DNA from: an uncultured Hyphomonas sp.
Lineage (GTDB): Bacteria; Pseudomonadota; Alphaproteobacteria; Caulobacterales; Hyphomonadaceae
Direction: 5' to 3'
DNA length: 64,000 bases
Assembly (NCBI RefSeq): GCF_963677035.1
Contig: NZ_OY781472.1
Span: 2,108,001-2,172,000 of the forward strand
The notes beneath the pieces are model-generated. The model had not been told where the DNA came from. It did no database searches and saw nothing but the letters and a program-made list of their open reading frames with translations. The translations under genes and the position numbers were made by a program. Every line of letters starts with the position of its first letter. Position 1 is the stretch's first letter. This document shows positions 19,815 through 29,180 of this stretch, in pieces.

Positions 19815-20587
19815 CGGATGGGCTCATCAGGGTTGAGGGTTGGCCAACTCGACACGTCAATTTCCGTGAGAGTTGCAAATTCAAGCAGATCGTCGCGGAA
19901 AAGTTCGCGAAGATAGGCGGCGTCTTCTGGTGGGATCGTGCCGAAGGCCCGGTTCCCGACATGCACCTCCAGCGGATGGACCGCTTCGAACGGCGCGATC
20001 CCGGCAAAGTCTGAGACGCGGGCGAGTACGGATTCCAGATCACCGGTCAGCGACCGGCTGTCGAGAAACAGGAGTTGCTCGCGCGGGAAAAAGTCGAGCA
20101 GGCGTCTGACCTGGCCTGCATAGAAGCCGCGTTCGACATAGGATGCGACGCGCCAGATACGCGCCAGCGGGTTGGCCGGATCGAGCCTCGCCCGGCCGTC
20201 ACGGATCGCCTCGGAAAACCCCAGCGTCTCCGCATTGCGGGAGGTCTCCATCCGCCAGTGCGACCAGGCCCGCTCGATCGGGTCGCGGAAGACGACGATC
20301 AGCCGGGCGCCCGGATTGTAGGCCTGCAGGCGCGCGAGCGATGGCGGCCAGAAAGTGTAGATCGGCGTGGCGTCGAGCGCGACGCGGCCGGCCTGCACGC
20401 CGTCGAACCGGTCATGTAGCCCGGCATAGTCCGGCGCGGTCCAGTCGAGGGCCTCATTGTCGAAGAAATGTGGCTCCTTGGCCGTGGCGGTCATGACGTC
20501 CGGATGTCCGGCCAGGTGGGCGTGGAGGGTTGTCGTCGCCGCTTTCTGAACCCCGGCGATGAACAGGTCTACGCGTTCAGCCGGCAT
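19811..20587 (-). CDS. PAPS-dependent sulfotransferase
   Basis: 258-residue sulfotransferase transferring sulfate from PAPS, probably to a glycan. The 5'-phosphosulfate loop is IAGVQKAATTTLHAHL near residue 9. The 3'-phosphate block is VVFRDPIERAWSHWRME, and EPHFFDNE is typical of heparan-sulfate-type and Stf0-related enzymes. The ATG with AAGGAAA upstream is used; a longer frame extends 48 low-complexity residues into the upstream gene. It overlaps the preceding glycosyltransferase by 11 bases and the following sulfatase by 4, so the three form a tight operon. Confidence 0.88.
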   Translation of the reverse strand: MPAERVDLFIAGVQKAATTTLHAHLAGHPDVMTATAKEPHFFDNEALDWTAPDYAGLHDRFDGVQAGRVALDATPIYTFWPPSLARLQAYNPGARLIVVFRDPIERAWSHWRMETSRNAETLGFSEAIRDGRARLDPANPLARIWRVASYVERGFYAGQVRRLLDFFPREQLLFLDSRSLTGDLESVLARVSDFAGIAPFEAVHPLEVHVGNRAFGTIPPEDAAYLRELFRDDLLEFATLTEIDVSSWPTLNPDEPIR

Positions 20588-21860
20588 CCGTCGGGTTTCC
20601 TTCGTCGGCCATGCGGCGGAAGGCGAGGCGCAGGCGCGCGAAGTGCCGGGCGATGGTCTGCGCCCGAATGGCTGAGTCCGACAGGGCGGCGGCCAGGGGC
20701 GCTTCGCCCACCCGGTATTCCCGCGCGCCATGGGCGATGAACCAGGCGTGGAAGTCGCGCCGTCCGGCGGCGGTGGACAGGGGGAATTTGGCCTGCAGGT
20801 CCGGCCGGTCGGCGTGAATGGCGTACATCAGGCGCGTAATGGTCTGGCCGGGCGCCTGGTCCACCCGATCGCTGGGCGCGTTCCAGTAGGCGTGATTCGG
20901 CGCGGCAAAGGGGGCCGCCGGGTCGGCGGGCGGGCCGCGGCGCATCGGGTTGGCGATCGGCTCGCCTGTGGCGAAGGTCCCATAGGCGTACGGCACCGTC
21001 GACCAGTGCGCCTGGCCGTTTGCCGCGAGGCTGGCATGATACCCGCGCACCAGCTCTGCCGCATCGCCGATATTGGTCATGTCGAAGCGGGACTGGTGTT
21101 TGGAGAAGACATCCGGCGCGCCGGGGGAGACGCCGCTGAAATGGAAGAAGACCAGCGGCTGGCCGCCCGCCGTCCAGCCCGGGGCTTCCTTGCGCACCGG
21201 CCGGTGGGCGAGGTTCCAGTAGGCAACATTGTAGCCGGGGTCGCGCAGCACGGTCAGGCGCTCGATGAAGCTCGGGGCGAAATCGACGAAGCGCTGGTCA
21301 ACGAACAGGCCGTTCTGCAGGTCGATATGGCAATGCGCGCGCAGCTTGCCGCCCCACCAGCGAAGGAAGTCCCGCGCCTCGGGCGTATTGGCGAATGCTC
21401 CAAAGCCAAGGTTGAACGTGCCGGAGCGCATCAGGTCTATGTCGGAAGGCGTGCCGTCGTCGGTCAACGGGGCCAGGATGTGCGGCGTCAGAACGCAGGA
21501 CGCCCCACCGGCCAGGGCCTCGTGCACGGCGGTCAGGGGCGCGAAAACCTGAATGTCCGGATCGAGGTAGATCACGGCATCGCAGCCCGCTTCGTCGAAC
21601 ATGTAGTCGAAGCAGAACGGCTTCACGGCCGTGTTGAACTCAACGACATTATAGCGCCAGGCCATGTCGCGGATGTCTTCGCCAGTCAGGGCAGAAACGG
21701 GAATAAGTTCAACGTCTTCCGGCGGGTTTTCGGACACCGGCTCGTCTGCCAGAAAGATCCTGAACTCGAGTTCAGGTTCCGCAATCCGCAGGCTGTCGCG
21801 CAGCGTGAGCGCGTAGGCAAGGTAGTTGCGCGAGCAGATGGTAAAACAACCGGTTTTCAT
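20577..21860 (-). CDS. Glycosyltransferase (GT-A fold, GT8-like)
   Basis: 427-residue protein opening MKTGCFTICSRNYLAYALTL, with the DxD-type metal motif in VIYLDPDIQVF near residue 97 and FNLGFGAF / DQRFVDFAP blocks, as in GT8-related transferases. The last ~110 residues are helical with many Arg. It is the first gene of a glycosyltransferase-sulfotransferase-sulfatase operon, suggesting that the sugar it adds, or a neighbouring one, is sulfated. Donor and acceptor are unknown. Confidence 0.8.
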   Translation of the reverse strand: MKTGCFTICSRNYLAYALTLRDSLRIAEPELEFRIFLADEPVSENPPEDVELIPVSALTGEDIRDMAWRYNVVEFNTAVKPFCFDYMFDEAGCDAVIYLDPDIQVFAPLTAVHEALAGGASCVLTPHILAPLTDDGTPSDIDLMRSGTFNLGFGAFANTPEARDFLRWWGGKLRAHCHIDLQNGLFVDQRFVDFAPSFIERLTVLRDPGYNVAYWNLAHRPVRKEAPGWTAGGQPLVFFHFSGVSPGAPDVFSKHQSRFDMTNIGDAAELVRGYHASLAANGQAHWSTVPYAYGTFATGEPIANPMRRGPPADPAAPFAAPNHAYWNAPSDRVDQAPGQTITRLMYAIHADRPDLQAKFPLSTAAGRRDFHAWFIAHGAREYRVGEAPLAAALSDSAIRAQTIARHFARLRLAFRRMADEGNPTDAG

Positions 21861-21913
21861 GGTGTCGGCCTAGCACTGCTGCGCACGTCAGACAAACACA
21901 GACATGAGCATCC

Positions 21914-24900
21914 GTGTTGAAACCAGAGGCGGATAATGGAAAGGAAGTCGGCGGATATCCGGAAGAGAGTTTTGACGTGAATGAGCCTGTTGGATCAACC
22001 GGGGGAGTGATCCAGAGATTGCGCCGCAGATTTTCAATCGTTCTGAGAGCTGTCTGGCGGCGTCTGCCCGTGCCCCCCGGCATGAAAAACCGGGTTGCCG
22101 GATTTGTCTTCCGCCGAATGCCCATCCTGGTCGGCTGGAGCGCCACCTACCGGAACTGGAAGATCGAAGAGGAACGGCTGGCAGAGGCACGCCTGCGCCG
22201 GGCCATGCGTCAGCCGATCGATGCGGGGCGGCCTGTCTACAGAGACTTGTCGGGCCTGCCGCGGCCGGCATCGCTGCTGGCGCGCGCAATTGCATTCTAT
22301 CTGCCGCAGTTCCACCCCATTCCCGAGAACGATGAGTGGTGGGGGCAGGGGTTTACCGAGTGGACCAATGTCCGCCGCGCCAAACCTCAGTTCGAGGGGC
22401 ATGATCAGCCGATCCGCCCGGGGGAATTGGGCTATTATGACCTGCTGCAGTCCCCCCATGTCCGGCGGAGGCAGGCTGCGTTGGCAAAGCAATATGGCCT
22501 GGAGGCGTTCTGTTTCTATTTCTACTGGTTTGCCGGGAAGCGCCTGTTGGAAGCCCCGATCGAGGCCTGGGCGGCGGACGAGGAAATCGACTTCCCGTTC
22601 TGCCTCTGCTGGGCCAATGAAAACTGGAGCCGCACATGGGACGGGCGCGAACAGGAAGTCCTGATCGGGCAGAAGCACAGCCCTGAAGACGATATCGCCT
22701 TCATCTCTTATCTGGCACGTTACCTTCGCAATCCGAAATATCTGCGCGTCAAAGGGCGGCCTTTGGTCATGGTCTACAGGCCGGGGCTGTTGCCCGACGC
22801 GAAAGCGACGTCGAAACGCTGGCGGACCTGGTGCCGCGAAAATGGCATTGGTGAGATCTATCTCGTTTGTACACAATCGTTCGATCTGTCGGATCCCGCC
22901 AAATTCGGATTTGACGCCGCGGCTGAATTTCCGCCGAACAATATGGGGATGGCACCGGAGGAGGGGTTTGTTCATCCGGTGGCGGATGATTTTCAATGCA
23001 AGATCTATGATTGGTCCGAGCTGCCTGCACGAGCCGGTGCGCTGCCAGCGCCATCCTATAAATTATTCCGGGGTGTGACGCCCCGCTGGGACAATACAGC
23101 CCGGCGGATGAGCCGCGGTACCGTGTTCGTAAACACGGACCCGGACCTGTATTCCGCCTGGCTTCGGGACGCGGCGCTTGATGTCGGAGCCCGGTTCAGC
23201 GATCCGTCCGAACGCCTGGTTTTCATCAATTCCTGGAACGAGTGGGCTGAGGGTGCCCATATCGAACCAGACCTGACGCATGGCTATACCTGGCTGGAAG
23301 CGACACGAAACGGTCTGCAGTCGGATACGGATGCCGACCGTGTGGAGCCGGCAGACCTGGTGCACGACATGGCCGACAATCTGCCGGTCAGCCGCCGCAA
23401 AATCATCGTCGTCGTGCACGATCTGCACCGGCATGGGGCACAATACCTCTCGCTCAGTTTTGTGTCGGTGCTTCACAGCGTGTTTGGCTATGACGTCGCC
23501 ACGATCGCTTGCGGCGAAGGAGTCCTCGCAGGACGCTTCGCCACCTATGGCAAGCTGGTGGATGCAACGCCCGGCGAGGTCAGCGAAGACGATCTGCGTG
23601 AAGCAATATCCGGATTGGTCCAGGACGGTTATGCCAAGGCGATTGTCAATTCATCCGCATCAGGATGGATCGCGCCATATCTCGCAGAAGCGGGCATCTT
23701 CTGTATCGGCCTGGTGCACGAGCTGCCCGAGATCATAGCGGCGATGCAGCTGGAGACAGGTATCCGGGCACTGGATGAACATGCCGGGACGGTGGTGTTT
23801 CCCTCACGAATGGTCGAGCATCGCACCGCAAAGGAAGTGCTTGGTCACGATTGGCGCAATCCCCTGATCTCGCCTCAGGGTCTCTATAAGCGGGATGGCA
23901 TCGCGGGTCTGGAGGAAAAAGAACCGGCCCGTCTGCGCCTGTGCGCGGAACTCGGGCTGCCGGATACTGTACGATTTGTGGTGGGGGTCGGCTATGGAGA
24001 CCGGCGCAAGGGCGTGGACATCTTCTGCCGCTGGGCGGTCGCGGCGGCGCGGGCGGATGCAGATGCCCACTTTATCTGGGTAGGCGGAATATCCGAGGAA
24101 ATGGATACAGCCTGCCAGAAGATCCTGGCGGACAACCCGGAAGCCAGAAACAATCTGCATTTCGTTGGATTCCGGAACGATACCGGCGACTTTTATGCGG
24201 CGGCGAGCCTGTTCGTGCTCACATCGAGAGAAGACCCTTTCCCGACAACCGTGATGGAAGCCCTGGATGCGGGCACACCTGTTTTCATGATTTCGGGCAC
24301 GAGCGGGGTGGAGGATCTCTCTGAGTCCGGGGCTGTCACCGTCCTGCCGGATGAGGCGCCGGACGGTTTCGTGAATGCGCTGAGCGTGCTGTTCAAGGAT
24401 CCAGAGAACCTGGAGCGCGTCGCAAAAGAAGGTCTGGATATCGCTCGCAGCCGATTTGGCTTTCGGAGTTTTGTTGGCGACATGCTGCGCTTGCTGGATG
24501 AGCCCGTGCCGAGGATTTCAGTCGTCGTGCCCAATTATAACTATGCGCACCATCTGCCCCAGCGCATTGCGTCGATTCTGAGCCAGTCCCTTCCTGTCTG
24601 GGAGATCATCTTCCTTGACGACAAATCATCTGATGACAGTGTCGCCGTTGCGAAGGAGCTGCTGCACAATTGTTCCATCCGATACCGGATTATCGAGAAC
24701 GAACAGAATTCCGGTTCGGTCTTTGCCCAATGGCAGAAGGGGGTGGAGCTTGCTGAGGGCGACATCATCTGGATCGCAGAAGCGGACGATTGGGCCGGGC
24801 GCGATTTCCTGAAAACAGCTGCCCTTGCCTTCAGGGATCCGGAAGTCGTCGTATCGTATACCCAATCGAACCAGGTCAGCGGGGAAGGGGAAATCCTCGC

Positions 24901-25336
24901 CGCGAGCTATCTCGATTATGTTGCGGATGTTGATCCGGCGCGCTGGCGCAAGCCTTTTGTGACGGAAGGGCTATCGGAACTGGCCAATGGATTGTCGGTC
25001 AAGAACACGCTGCCGAATGTGAGTGGCGTTTTGTTCCGGAGGGATGCTTTGAAGGGCGTGCTCAGCGCGCACATGGACGAGATCCGGTCATACCGGGTGG
25101 CGGGAGACTGGTGCGTCTATGCGCGCATGGCCGGAGAAGGCAAATTCGCCTTCGACCCCCGCCCCATGAACTATCATCGCCGGCATTCGGAGAGTGTGAC
25201 GATCTCAAAATTCGGGCTGGCGGAGTGGGAAGAAATCCAGCGTATGCAGGAATATGTGGCTGGCTTATGTGATGTCAGCGACGACATGGCCGGGCGGGCA
25301 GCCGCGTATCTCGATCACTTGGCCAAACGCCTTTAG
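21914..25336 (+). CDS. Three-domain glycan protein: WbsX/GH99-like + GT4 + GT2
   Basis: 1140 residues, clearly a fusion. Residues ~110-460 are a WbsX/GH99-like domain: FYLPQFHPIPENDEWWGQGF, FCFYFYWFAGKRLLEAP, CWANENWSRTWDG and NSWNEWAEGAHIEP. Residues ~490-855 are a GT4 domain ending in LTSREDPFPTTVMEALDAG. Residues ~860-1135 are a GT2 domain with SVVVPNYNYAHHLPQRI and the DxD-like EADDWAGRD. The first in-frame start is a GTG at 21914 without a ribosome site. A GTG at 21977 preceded by GGAAGAGAG may be the true one. It is divergent from the GT8-like gene. Several linkages may be made or trimmed by one polypeptide. Confidence 0.85.
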   Translation: MLKPEADNGKEVGGYPEESFDVNEPVGSTGGVIQRLRRRFSIVLRAVWRRLPVPPGMKNRVAGFVFRRMPILVGWSATYRNWKIEEERLAEARLRRAMRQPIDAGRPVYRDLSGLPRPASLLARAIAFYLPQFHPIPENDEWWGQGFTEWTNVRRAKPQFEGHDQPIRPGELGYYDLLQSPHVRRRQAALAKQYGLEAFCFYFYWFAGKRLLEAPIEAWAADEEIDFPFCLCWANENWSRTWDGREQEVLIGQKHSPEDDIAFISYLARYLRNPKYLRVKGRPLVMVYRPGLLPDAKATSKRWRTWCRENGIGEIYLVCTQSFDLSDPAKFGFDAAAEFPPNNMGMAPEEGFVHPVADDFQCKIYDWSELPARAGALPAPSYKLFRGVTPRWDNTARRMSRGTVFVNTDPDLYSAWLRDAALDVGARFSDPSERLVFINSWNEWAEGAHIEPDLTHGYTWLEATRNGLQSDTDADRVEPADLVHDMADNLPVSRRKIIVVVHDLHRHGAQYLSLSFVSVLHSVFGYDVATIACGEGVLAGRFATYGKLVDATPGEVSEDDLREAISGLVQDGYAKAIVNSSASGWIAPYLAEAGIFCIGLVHELPEIIAAMQLETGIRALDEHAGTVVFPSRMVEHRTAKEVLGHDWRNPLISPQGLYKRDGIAGLEEKEPARLRLCAELGLPDTVRFVVGVGYGDRRKGVDIFCRWAVAAARADADAHFIWVGGISEEMDTACQKILADNPEARNNLHFVGFRNDTGDFYAAASLFVLTSREDPFPTTVMEALDAGTPVFMISGTSGVEDLSESGAVTVLPDEAPDGFVNALSVLFKDPENLERVAKEGLDIARSRFGFRSFVGDMLRLLDEPVPRISVVVPNYNYAHHLPQRIASILSQSLPVWEIIFLDDKSSDDSVAVAKELLHNCSIRYRIIENEQNSGSVFAQWQKGVELAEGDIIWIAEADDWAGRDFLKTAALAFRDPEVVVSYTQSNQVSGEGEILAASYLDYVADVDPARWRKPFVTEGLSELANGLSVKNTLPNVSGVLFRRDALKGVLSAHMDEIRSYRVAGDWCVYARMAGEGKFAFDPRPMNYHRRHSESVTISKFGLAEWEEIQRMQEYVAGLCDVSDDMAGRAAAYLDHLAKRL

Positions 25337-25349
25337 TCAGCTGCAGCGG

Positions 25350-26165
25350 CTATTGGGCGCCTGACTGCAAAGCGCTTTTCTCATATTCTTTCAGCACATC
25401 TTCAACCGGACCGGCGGCCTGAATCCGGCCGCCATCCAGCCAGATGCCCGTTGCGCAGTTTTCAAGGATAAGTTGACTGCTGTGCGAAGCCAGAACCAGG
25501 ATACCAGCCTTGGCAACAAACTCCTGCATTCGTTCTGTCGCTCTTTTCTTGAATGACGCATCTCCGGCACTCAACCATTCATCGAGTATCAGGACTTCCG
25601 GATTGAAGGCGGTCGCAATCGCGAAGGTCAGGCGCATCCGCATGCCGGCGGAATAGGACTCCATGGGCATGCCCAGGAAGTCACCAAGCTCGGAAAAGTC
25701 CGCAATTTCCTGCCGCTTTTCCTCGACCTGTTTGGGGGAATAGCCTGATGCCAGGCCACGCAATGTAATATTGCGGTGGCCGGTGGCTTCCGCCTGAATG
25801 CCGATGTTTATGTTGATGAGGCTGGTGATTCGTCCACAGGAAACCAGCCGTCCTTCGGAGGGAGAGATAATGCCCGCCAGGATCTGCAACAGGGTCGTCT
25901 TGCCAGACCCGTTCCGGCCAACGATTGCCAGCCGGTCTCCCTCTTTCAGTGAAAATGAAATGTCGGAAAGTGCCTGGACACCGCGCAACTGATGCCGGTG
26001 GTTCCAGATCAGCCGCGGGTCATGGTCCTGCAGACCCTTGTCGCGAACATTTCCCCTCACAGCAAATCGAACGCCGATATTCTCGGCGCGTAGAAACGCA
26101 TCGCAGTCTCCTTGCGTATCTAGTGGTTCAAGGCGGTCGAATTTGCTTTTTGTGGTAAGATTCAT
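25350..26165 (-). CDS. Polysaccharide ABC exporter, ATP-binding subunit (Wzt/KpsT-like)
   Basis: 271-residue nucleotide-binding subunit. Walker A is VGRNGSGKTTL, the signature is YSAGMRMRLTFA, Walker B is EVLILDEWLSAGD and the H-loop is ASHSS. The SAGM signature and DEWLSAGD are hallmarks of the O-antigen/capsule/teichoic-acid exporter branch. It lacks the ~150-residue carbohydrate-binding extension of long Wzt proteins, so the chain probably carries no Wzt-recognised cap. The ATG chosen lies 12 bases after the permease stop; a longer frame would overlap the permease. Confidence 0.92.
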   Translation of the reverse strand: MNLTTKSKFDRLEPLDTQGDCDAFLRAENIGVRFAVRGNVRDKGLQDHDPRLIWNHRHQLRGVQALSDISFSLKEGDRLAIVGRNGSGKTTLLQILAGIISPSEGRLVSCGRITSLININIGIQAEATGHRNITLRGLASGYSPKQVEEKRQEIADFSELGDFLGMPMESYSAGMRMRLTFAIATAFNPEVLILDEWLSAGDASFKKRATERMQEFVAKAGILVLASHSSQLILENCATGIWLDGGRIQAAGPVEDVLKEYEKSALQSGAQ

Positions 26166-26176
26166 ACCCGTAAACT

Positions 26177-27007
26177 CTATAACCAATAGGGGAGTCGGCG
26201 GTGAGAAAAGCCCCCAACGATCAACGCCGCCACGAACAGAACGGCTGTCATGCACAAGACATAGTACCAGCTATGCGGATCCGCGTGCTTTCCCAGGATG
26301 GGAGCCGCGAAGATTTCGACCCCGTGGGTCAGTGGGTTCATTTCTGAAATTGTATTGCGGAGCCCGGGCGTCGCGTGTTCCTGCCGGACCCAAAGAACGG
26401 GTGTCGTGAAAAACAATATCCGGGTGATCGACTGAACAAGATGTTCGATGTCCCGGAAGCGGGCAGCGATGTAGCCGAGAATCATCTGAAGGAGCACGCA
26501 GTTCACCAACAACAGAAGAAAGGCAGGAATTGCCTCCAATGCAACAAGCGCGAGCTTGTGCCCGAACAGGAAGAATATTCCCAGCGCGACGACCATGTTG
26601 ATGGCAAAGACGAAGAGCGCACGCGCGATGCTTTTGTAGACATAGATAGAATGCGGCAGCGGAACACTGCTTATCCAACTGCGCGCGACGCGGAAGACGG
26701 CGCAGCCATCTGTAATGTTCGCAAGAAGAAAGGTGAAGATCGCGAAATTAATCGCGACGTAAACAGTGAAGTTCTGATGCGCAAGGTCAGAAAAGTTACC
26801 AAAAAAAAGGGATATAGAGCCTACAAAGATCAGGTACGACAGAACAATCCAGGTAAGGCCCAGCTTGCTTCGCCTGTAGCGGTTCTGAATCTCGTCAGAC
26901 GCAAAAGCGAGCCAGAGATGGACGCGTTTTGCACCATCCAAGAGATCGTTCACGACAATAGTGGGACTGAACCGGTCCGTAGTGGACACTTTTATGGCTC
27001 TGTTCAT
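26177..27007 (-). CDS. Polysaccharide ABC exporter, permease subunit (Wzm/KpsM-like)
   Basis: 276-residue ABC-2 type permease with about six hydrophobic segments (for example LGLTWIVLSYLIFVGSISLFF and FVFAINMVVALGIFFLF). The soluble N-terminus leads into the YRRSKLGLTW motif characteristic of Wzm/TagG/KpsM proteins. It pairs with the ATPase gene directly downstream (12-base gap) and is preceded by a methyltransferase gene on the same strand. It would move the finished polymer across the inner membrane. Confidence 0.92.
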   Translation of the reverse strand: MNRAIKVSTTDRFSPTIVVNDLLDGAKRVHLWLAFASDEIQNRYRRSKLGLTWIVLSYLIFVGSISLFFGNFSDLAHQNFTVYVAINFAIFTFLLANITDGCAVFRVARSWISSVPLPHSIYVYKSIARALFVFAINMVVALGIFFLFGHKLALVALEAIPAFLLLLVNCVLLQMILGYIAARFRDIEHLVQSITRILFFTTPVLWVRQEHATPGLRNTISEMNPLTHGVEIFAAPILGKHADPHSWYYVLCMTAVLFVAALIVGGFSHRRLPYWL

Positions 27008-27096
27008 GCCAATCTACTCGCTTCTTCCTATCCCGGCATGGCGGGTACATCTTGAGGGGGCGGTTGGGAAGTCCGTTCCGCATGGTTGAAACAGCT

Positions 27097-27822
27097 TCAG
27101 GTTTTCAGGCAGACAAGGACTTCAATGAATTCGGCCCGGATTCCTCGTTCTATTTCGTCAATAGTGATCATGTGTGCCGATAGGCCACTGGTCTCACGGA
27201 TGAAATCCACAATGTCATACCCCCAATCCATTGTGACGAGCGACCCTTTGTCGTCAATGGGATTCCCATGATAGGAAGGCTCGGCCAGATGATGGACTGA
27301 ACCGTCGGCAGCGTGCTCAGCCCGTCGTTTACTGGGCTGACACTTGTTGACCAGGGGAACGGTCAGAATGTGCATTCCGCCCGGTTTCAGCACACGTGCG
27401 ATCTCGCGAAAAGCGGCTTCCGGATCGAAGACATGCTCCATGACATCCTGGGTGATGAAAAGGTCGAATGAATTGTCTTTAAATGTCAGAGCCTCCAGCG
27501 ACTCGCACCGTTCACCGCGTTGCCGGTGTACAGAGCCAAGTGGAACGTCCGGGAAATAATGTGAATAGGAATAACCGGGGCAAGTGCGCCCCATTTTCAA
27601 TGAAACACCGCGCCCGCCCGGTGAGGATTCGTGCACCTTTTTTTGGGTGTAATCCGGCATGTACAAATCGATGACCCGCATCAGCGCGCGCTCCCGGGGA
27701 ACAGAGTGACAAGCTGGGCAATGCAGGTGGTCGCGAAACCACTTGAAGTCGGAATGAAATGTGACCTGAGCTTCGCAAATGTCGCAAAAGCCGGGGTGAT
27801 CAAAACTGAATTTGGCCGTCAT
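27097..27822 (-). CDS. Class I SAM-dependent methyltransferase with N-terminal Cys pairs
   Basis: 241 residues. The N-terminus has CDIC ... CPAC spaced like a zinc ribbon (residues ~13-38). The body holds a degenerate SAM site, then SFDLFITQDVMEHVFDP and ILTVPLVNK, typical of type-11 methyltransferases. A second protein of the same build is encoded at 36251. Located just upstream of the ABC exporter genes on the same strand, it may methylate the polymer, possibly to cap it before export as in WbdD systems; that is inference. Confidence 0.82.
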   Translation of the reverse strand: MTAKFSFDHPGFCDICEAQVTFHSDFKWFRDHLHCPACHSVPRERALMRVIDLYMPDYTQKKVHESSPGGRGVSLKMGRTCPGYSYSHYFPDVPLGSVHRQRGERCESLEALTFKDNSFDLFITQDVMEHVFDPEAAFREIARVLKPGGMHILTVPLVNKCQPSKRRAEHAADGSVHHLAEPSYHGNPIDDKGSLVTMDWGYDIVDFIRETSGLSAHMITIDEIERGIRAEFIEVLVCLKT

Positions 27823-27946
27823 GCGTCGGCAACCTGCAGGCGGCTGAAGCTGGGTGCTGCGACGGGATTTACCGGGGAGACAAGCTGAACAGATTCCGCT
27901 ATCGCCGCTGGTCGGACCTCAATGAAGAGGCGAGTAGAGGTATTGA

Positions 27947-29062
27947 ATGCCAAAGACAGGAATCCTTTCGATCTTGCCGCGCATTGATGCGAGGTCAGCG
28001 TCATCGTTCGACCGTTTATATCAGATGGTCGGACAAAACACGGGAAACCTGCTGTTCACGAATGCCGTATGGAATCAGATCGCTGGTCCAAAAGAAAGGA
28101 TCAATTTCACATTTGACCCGGGGAAGTTGAATGAGCAACTCGGGGCGCTGGTCATTCCCGCTGCGAACTGGCTGAGCCCGCGTGTTGATTTCAGCCATCT
28201 CGCGGATCTGGTCGAGAAGCTGACGATCCCGGTTGTGCTCATAGGTCTTGGCGCTCAGGACGCCGGGTATTCCGGTCAGGTTACTGTTCCTGATGGAACT
28301 GTCAGATTCGTCCGCGCTGTGGCACAACGATCTTCTTCGGTTTCCGTGCGTGGAGACTATACCCGGCAGATCCTTGCCGGGTTTGGAATTACAAATGTCA
28401 CGGTGACGGGGTGTCCATCGCTCTACCACAATTTCAGGCCCTTCACTCCGCCGCGCAGCAAGCTGCACGTACGGTTCGATCGCGGCTTGTTTCACGCCAC
28501 CAGATATTCAGCGAGCTATGCGCCATTTGCACGCACCAAATCCTTGCAGCGGGATCTGTTTCAGCTGGCCTACCAGAATGGAATGGACATTCTTTTTCAG
28601 TCCGAGCCAGAGGAAATGCGGCTGCTCACCGGGCTGGATCTTGAAAATGCCTTCGATGACCGCCTGAAGGGGCTTCTGCTGGAGATCTATGGAGCGCAGG
28701 ACTGGGACAAGCTCGTAGACTATGTGCTGTCTCATGGACGCCTGTTTTTCGATGTCGACGAGTGGTCCAGGGCATTGGATTATTACGATTATGTTCTCGG
28801 AACGCGTTTGCATGGCACGATCATGGCGCTGAATTCCGGGGTTCCGGCCGTGCTTGTCCATCATGACAGCCGCACGCGCGAGATGGCGGAGTTTGCTGCG
28901 ATCCCTTCCGTTGCCCTCGAGAACGCAAGTCTGGATCCGAAAAAAATAGTGAAGCTGCTGAATGGAATTGAGTGGAAGGCGTATTATGATCGCCGGGAAC
29001 AGAACGCAGTCCTGTACAAGCAGTTTCTACTGGAAAATGCACTTCCTGCCTTGGAATTTTAA
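27947..29062 (+). CDS. Polysaccharide pyruvyl transferase family protein
   Basis: 371 residues matching the CsaB/WcaK pyruvyl-transferase fold: QNTGNLLFTNAVW near the start, LIGLGAQDAGY, SVRGDYTRQIL and the hallmark VLGTRLHGTIMALNSGVPAVLVHHDSR near the C-terminus. It would transfer pyruvate ketals from PEP to a sugar, adding negative charge. It starts 124 bases from the divergent methyltransferase gene. Base composition and codon choice become less GC-rich from about here to 37 kb. Confidence 0.86.
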   Translation: MPKTGILSILPRIDARSASSFDRLYQMVGQNTGNLLFTNAVWNQIAGPKERINFTFDPGKLNEQLGALVIPAANWLSPRVDFSHLADLVEKLTIPVVLIGLGAQDAGYSGQVTVPDGTVRFVRAVAQRSSSVSVRGDYTRQILAGFGITNVTVTGCPSLYHNFRPFTPPRSKLHVRFDRGLFHATRYSASYAPFARTKSLQRDLFQLAYQNGMDILFQSEPEEMRLLTGLDLENAFDDRLKGLLLEIYGAQDWDKLVDYVLSHGRLFFDVDEWSRALDYYDYVLGTRLHGTIMALNSGVPAVLVHHDSRTREMAEFAAIPSVALENASLDPKKIVKLLNGIEWKAYYDRREQNAVLYKQFLLENALPALEF

Positions 29063-29180
29063 CTTGTTTGTATTTTTCTTTGTAAACTAATGATTTATGA
29101 CCGCTCTGTGTGTCGTTGGCAGGATGTTCCGGCCAGCGTCACCCTGCGCCAGAACAGTAGCTTAGGGACCAATCAGAACG

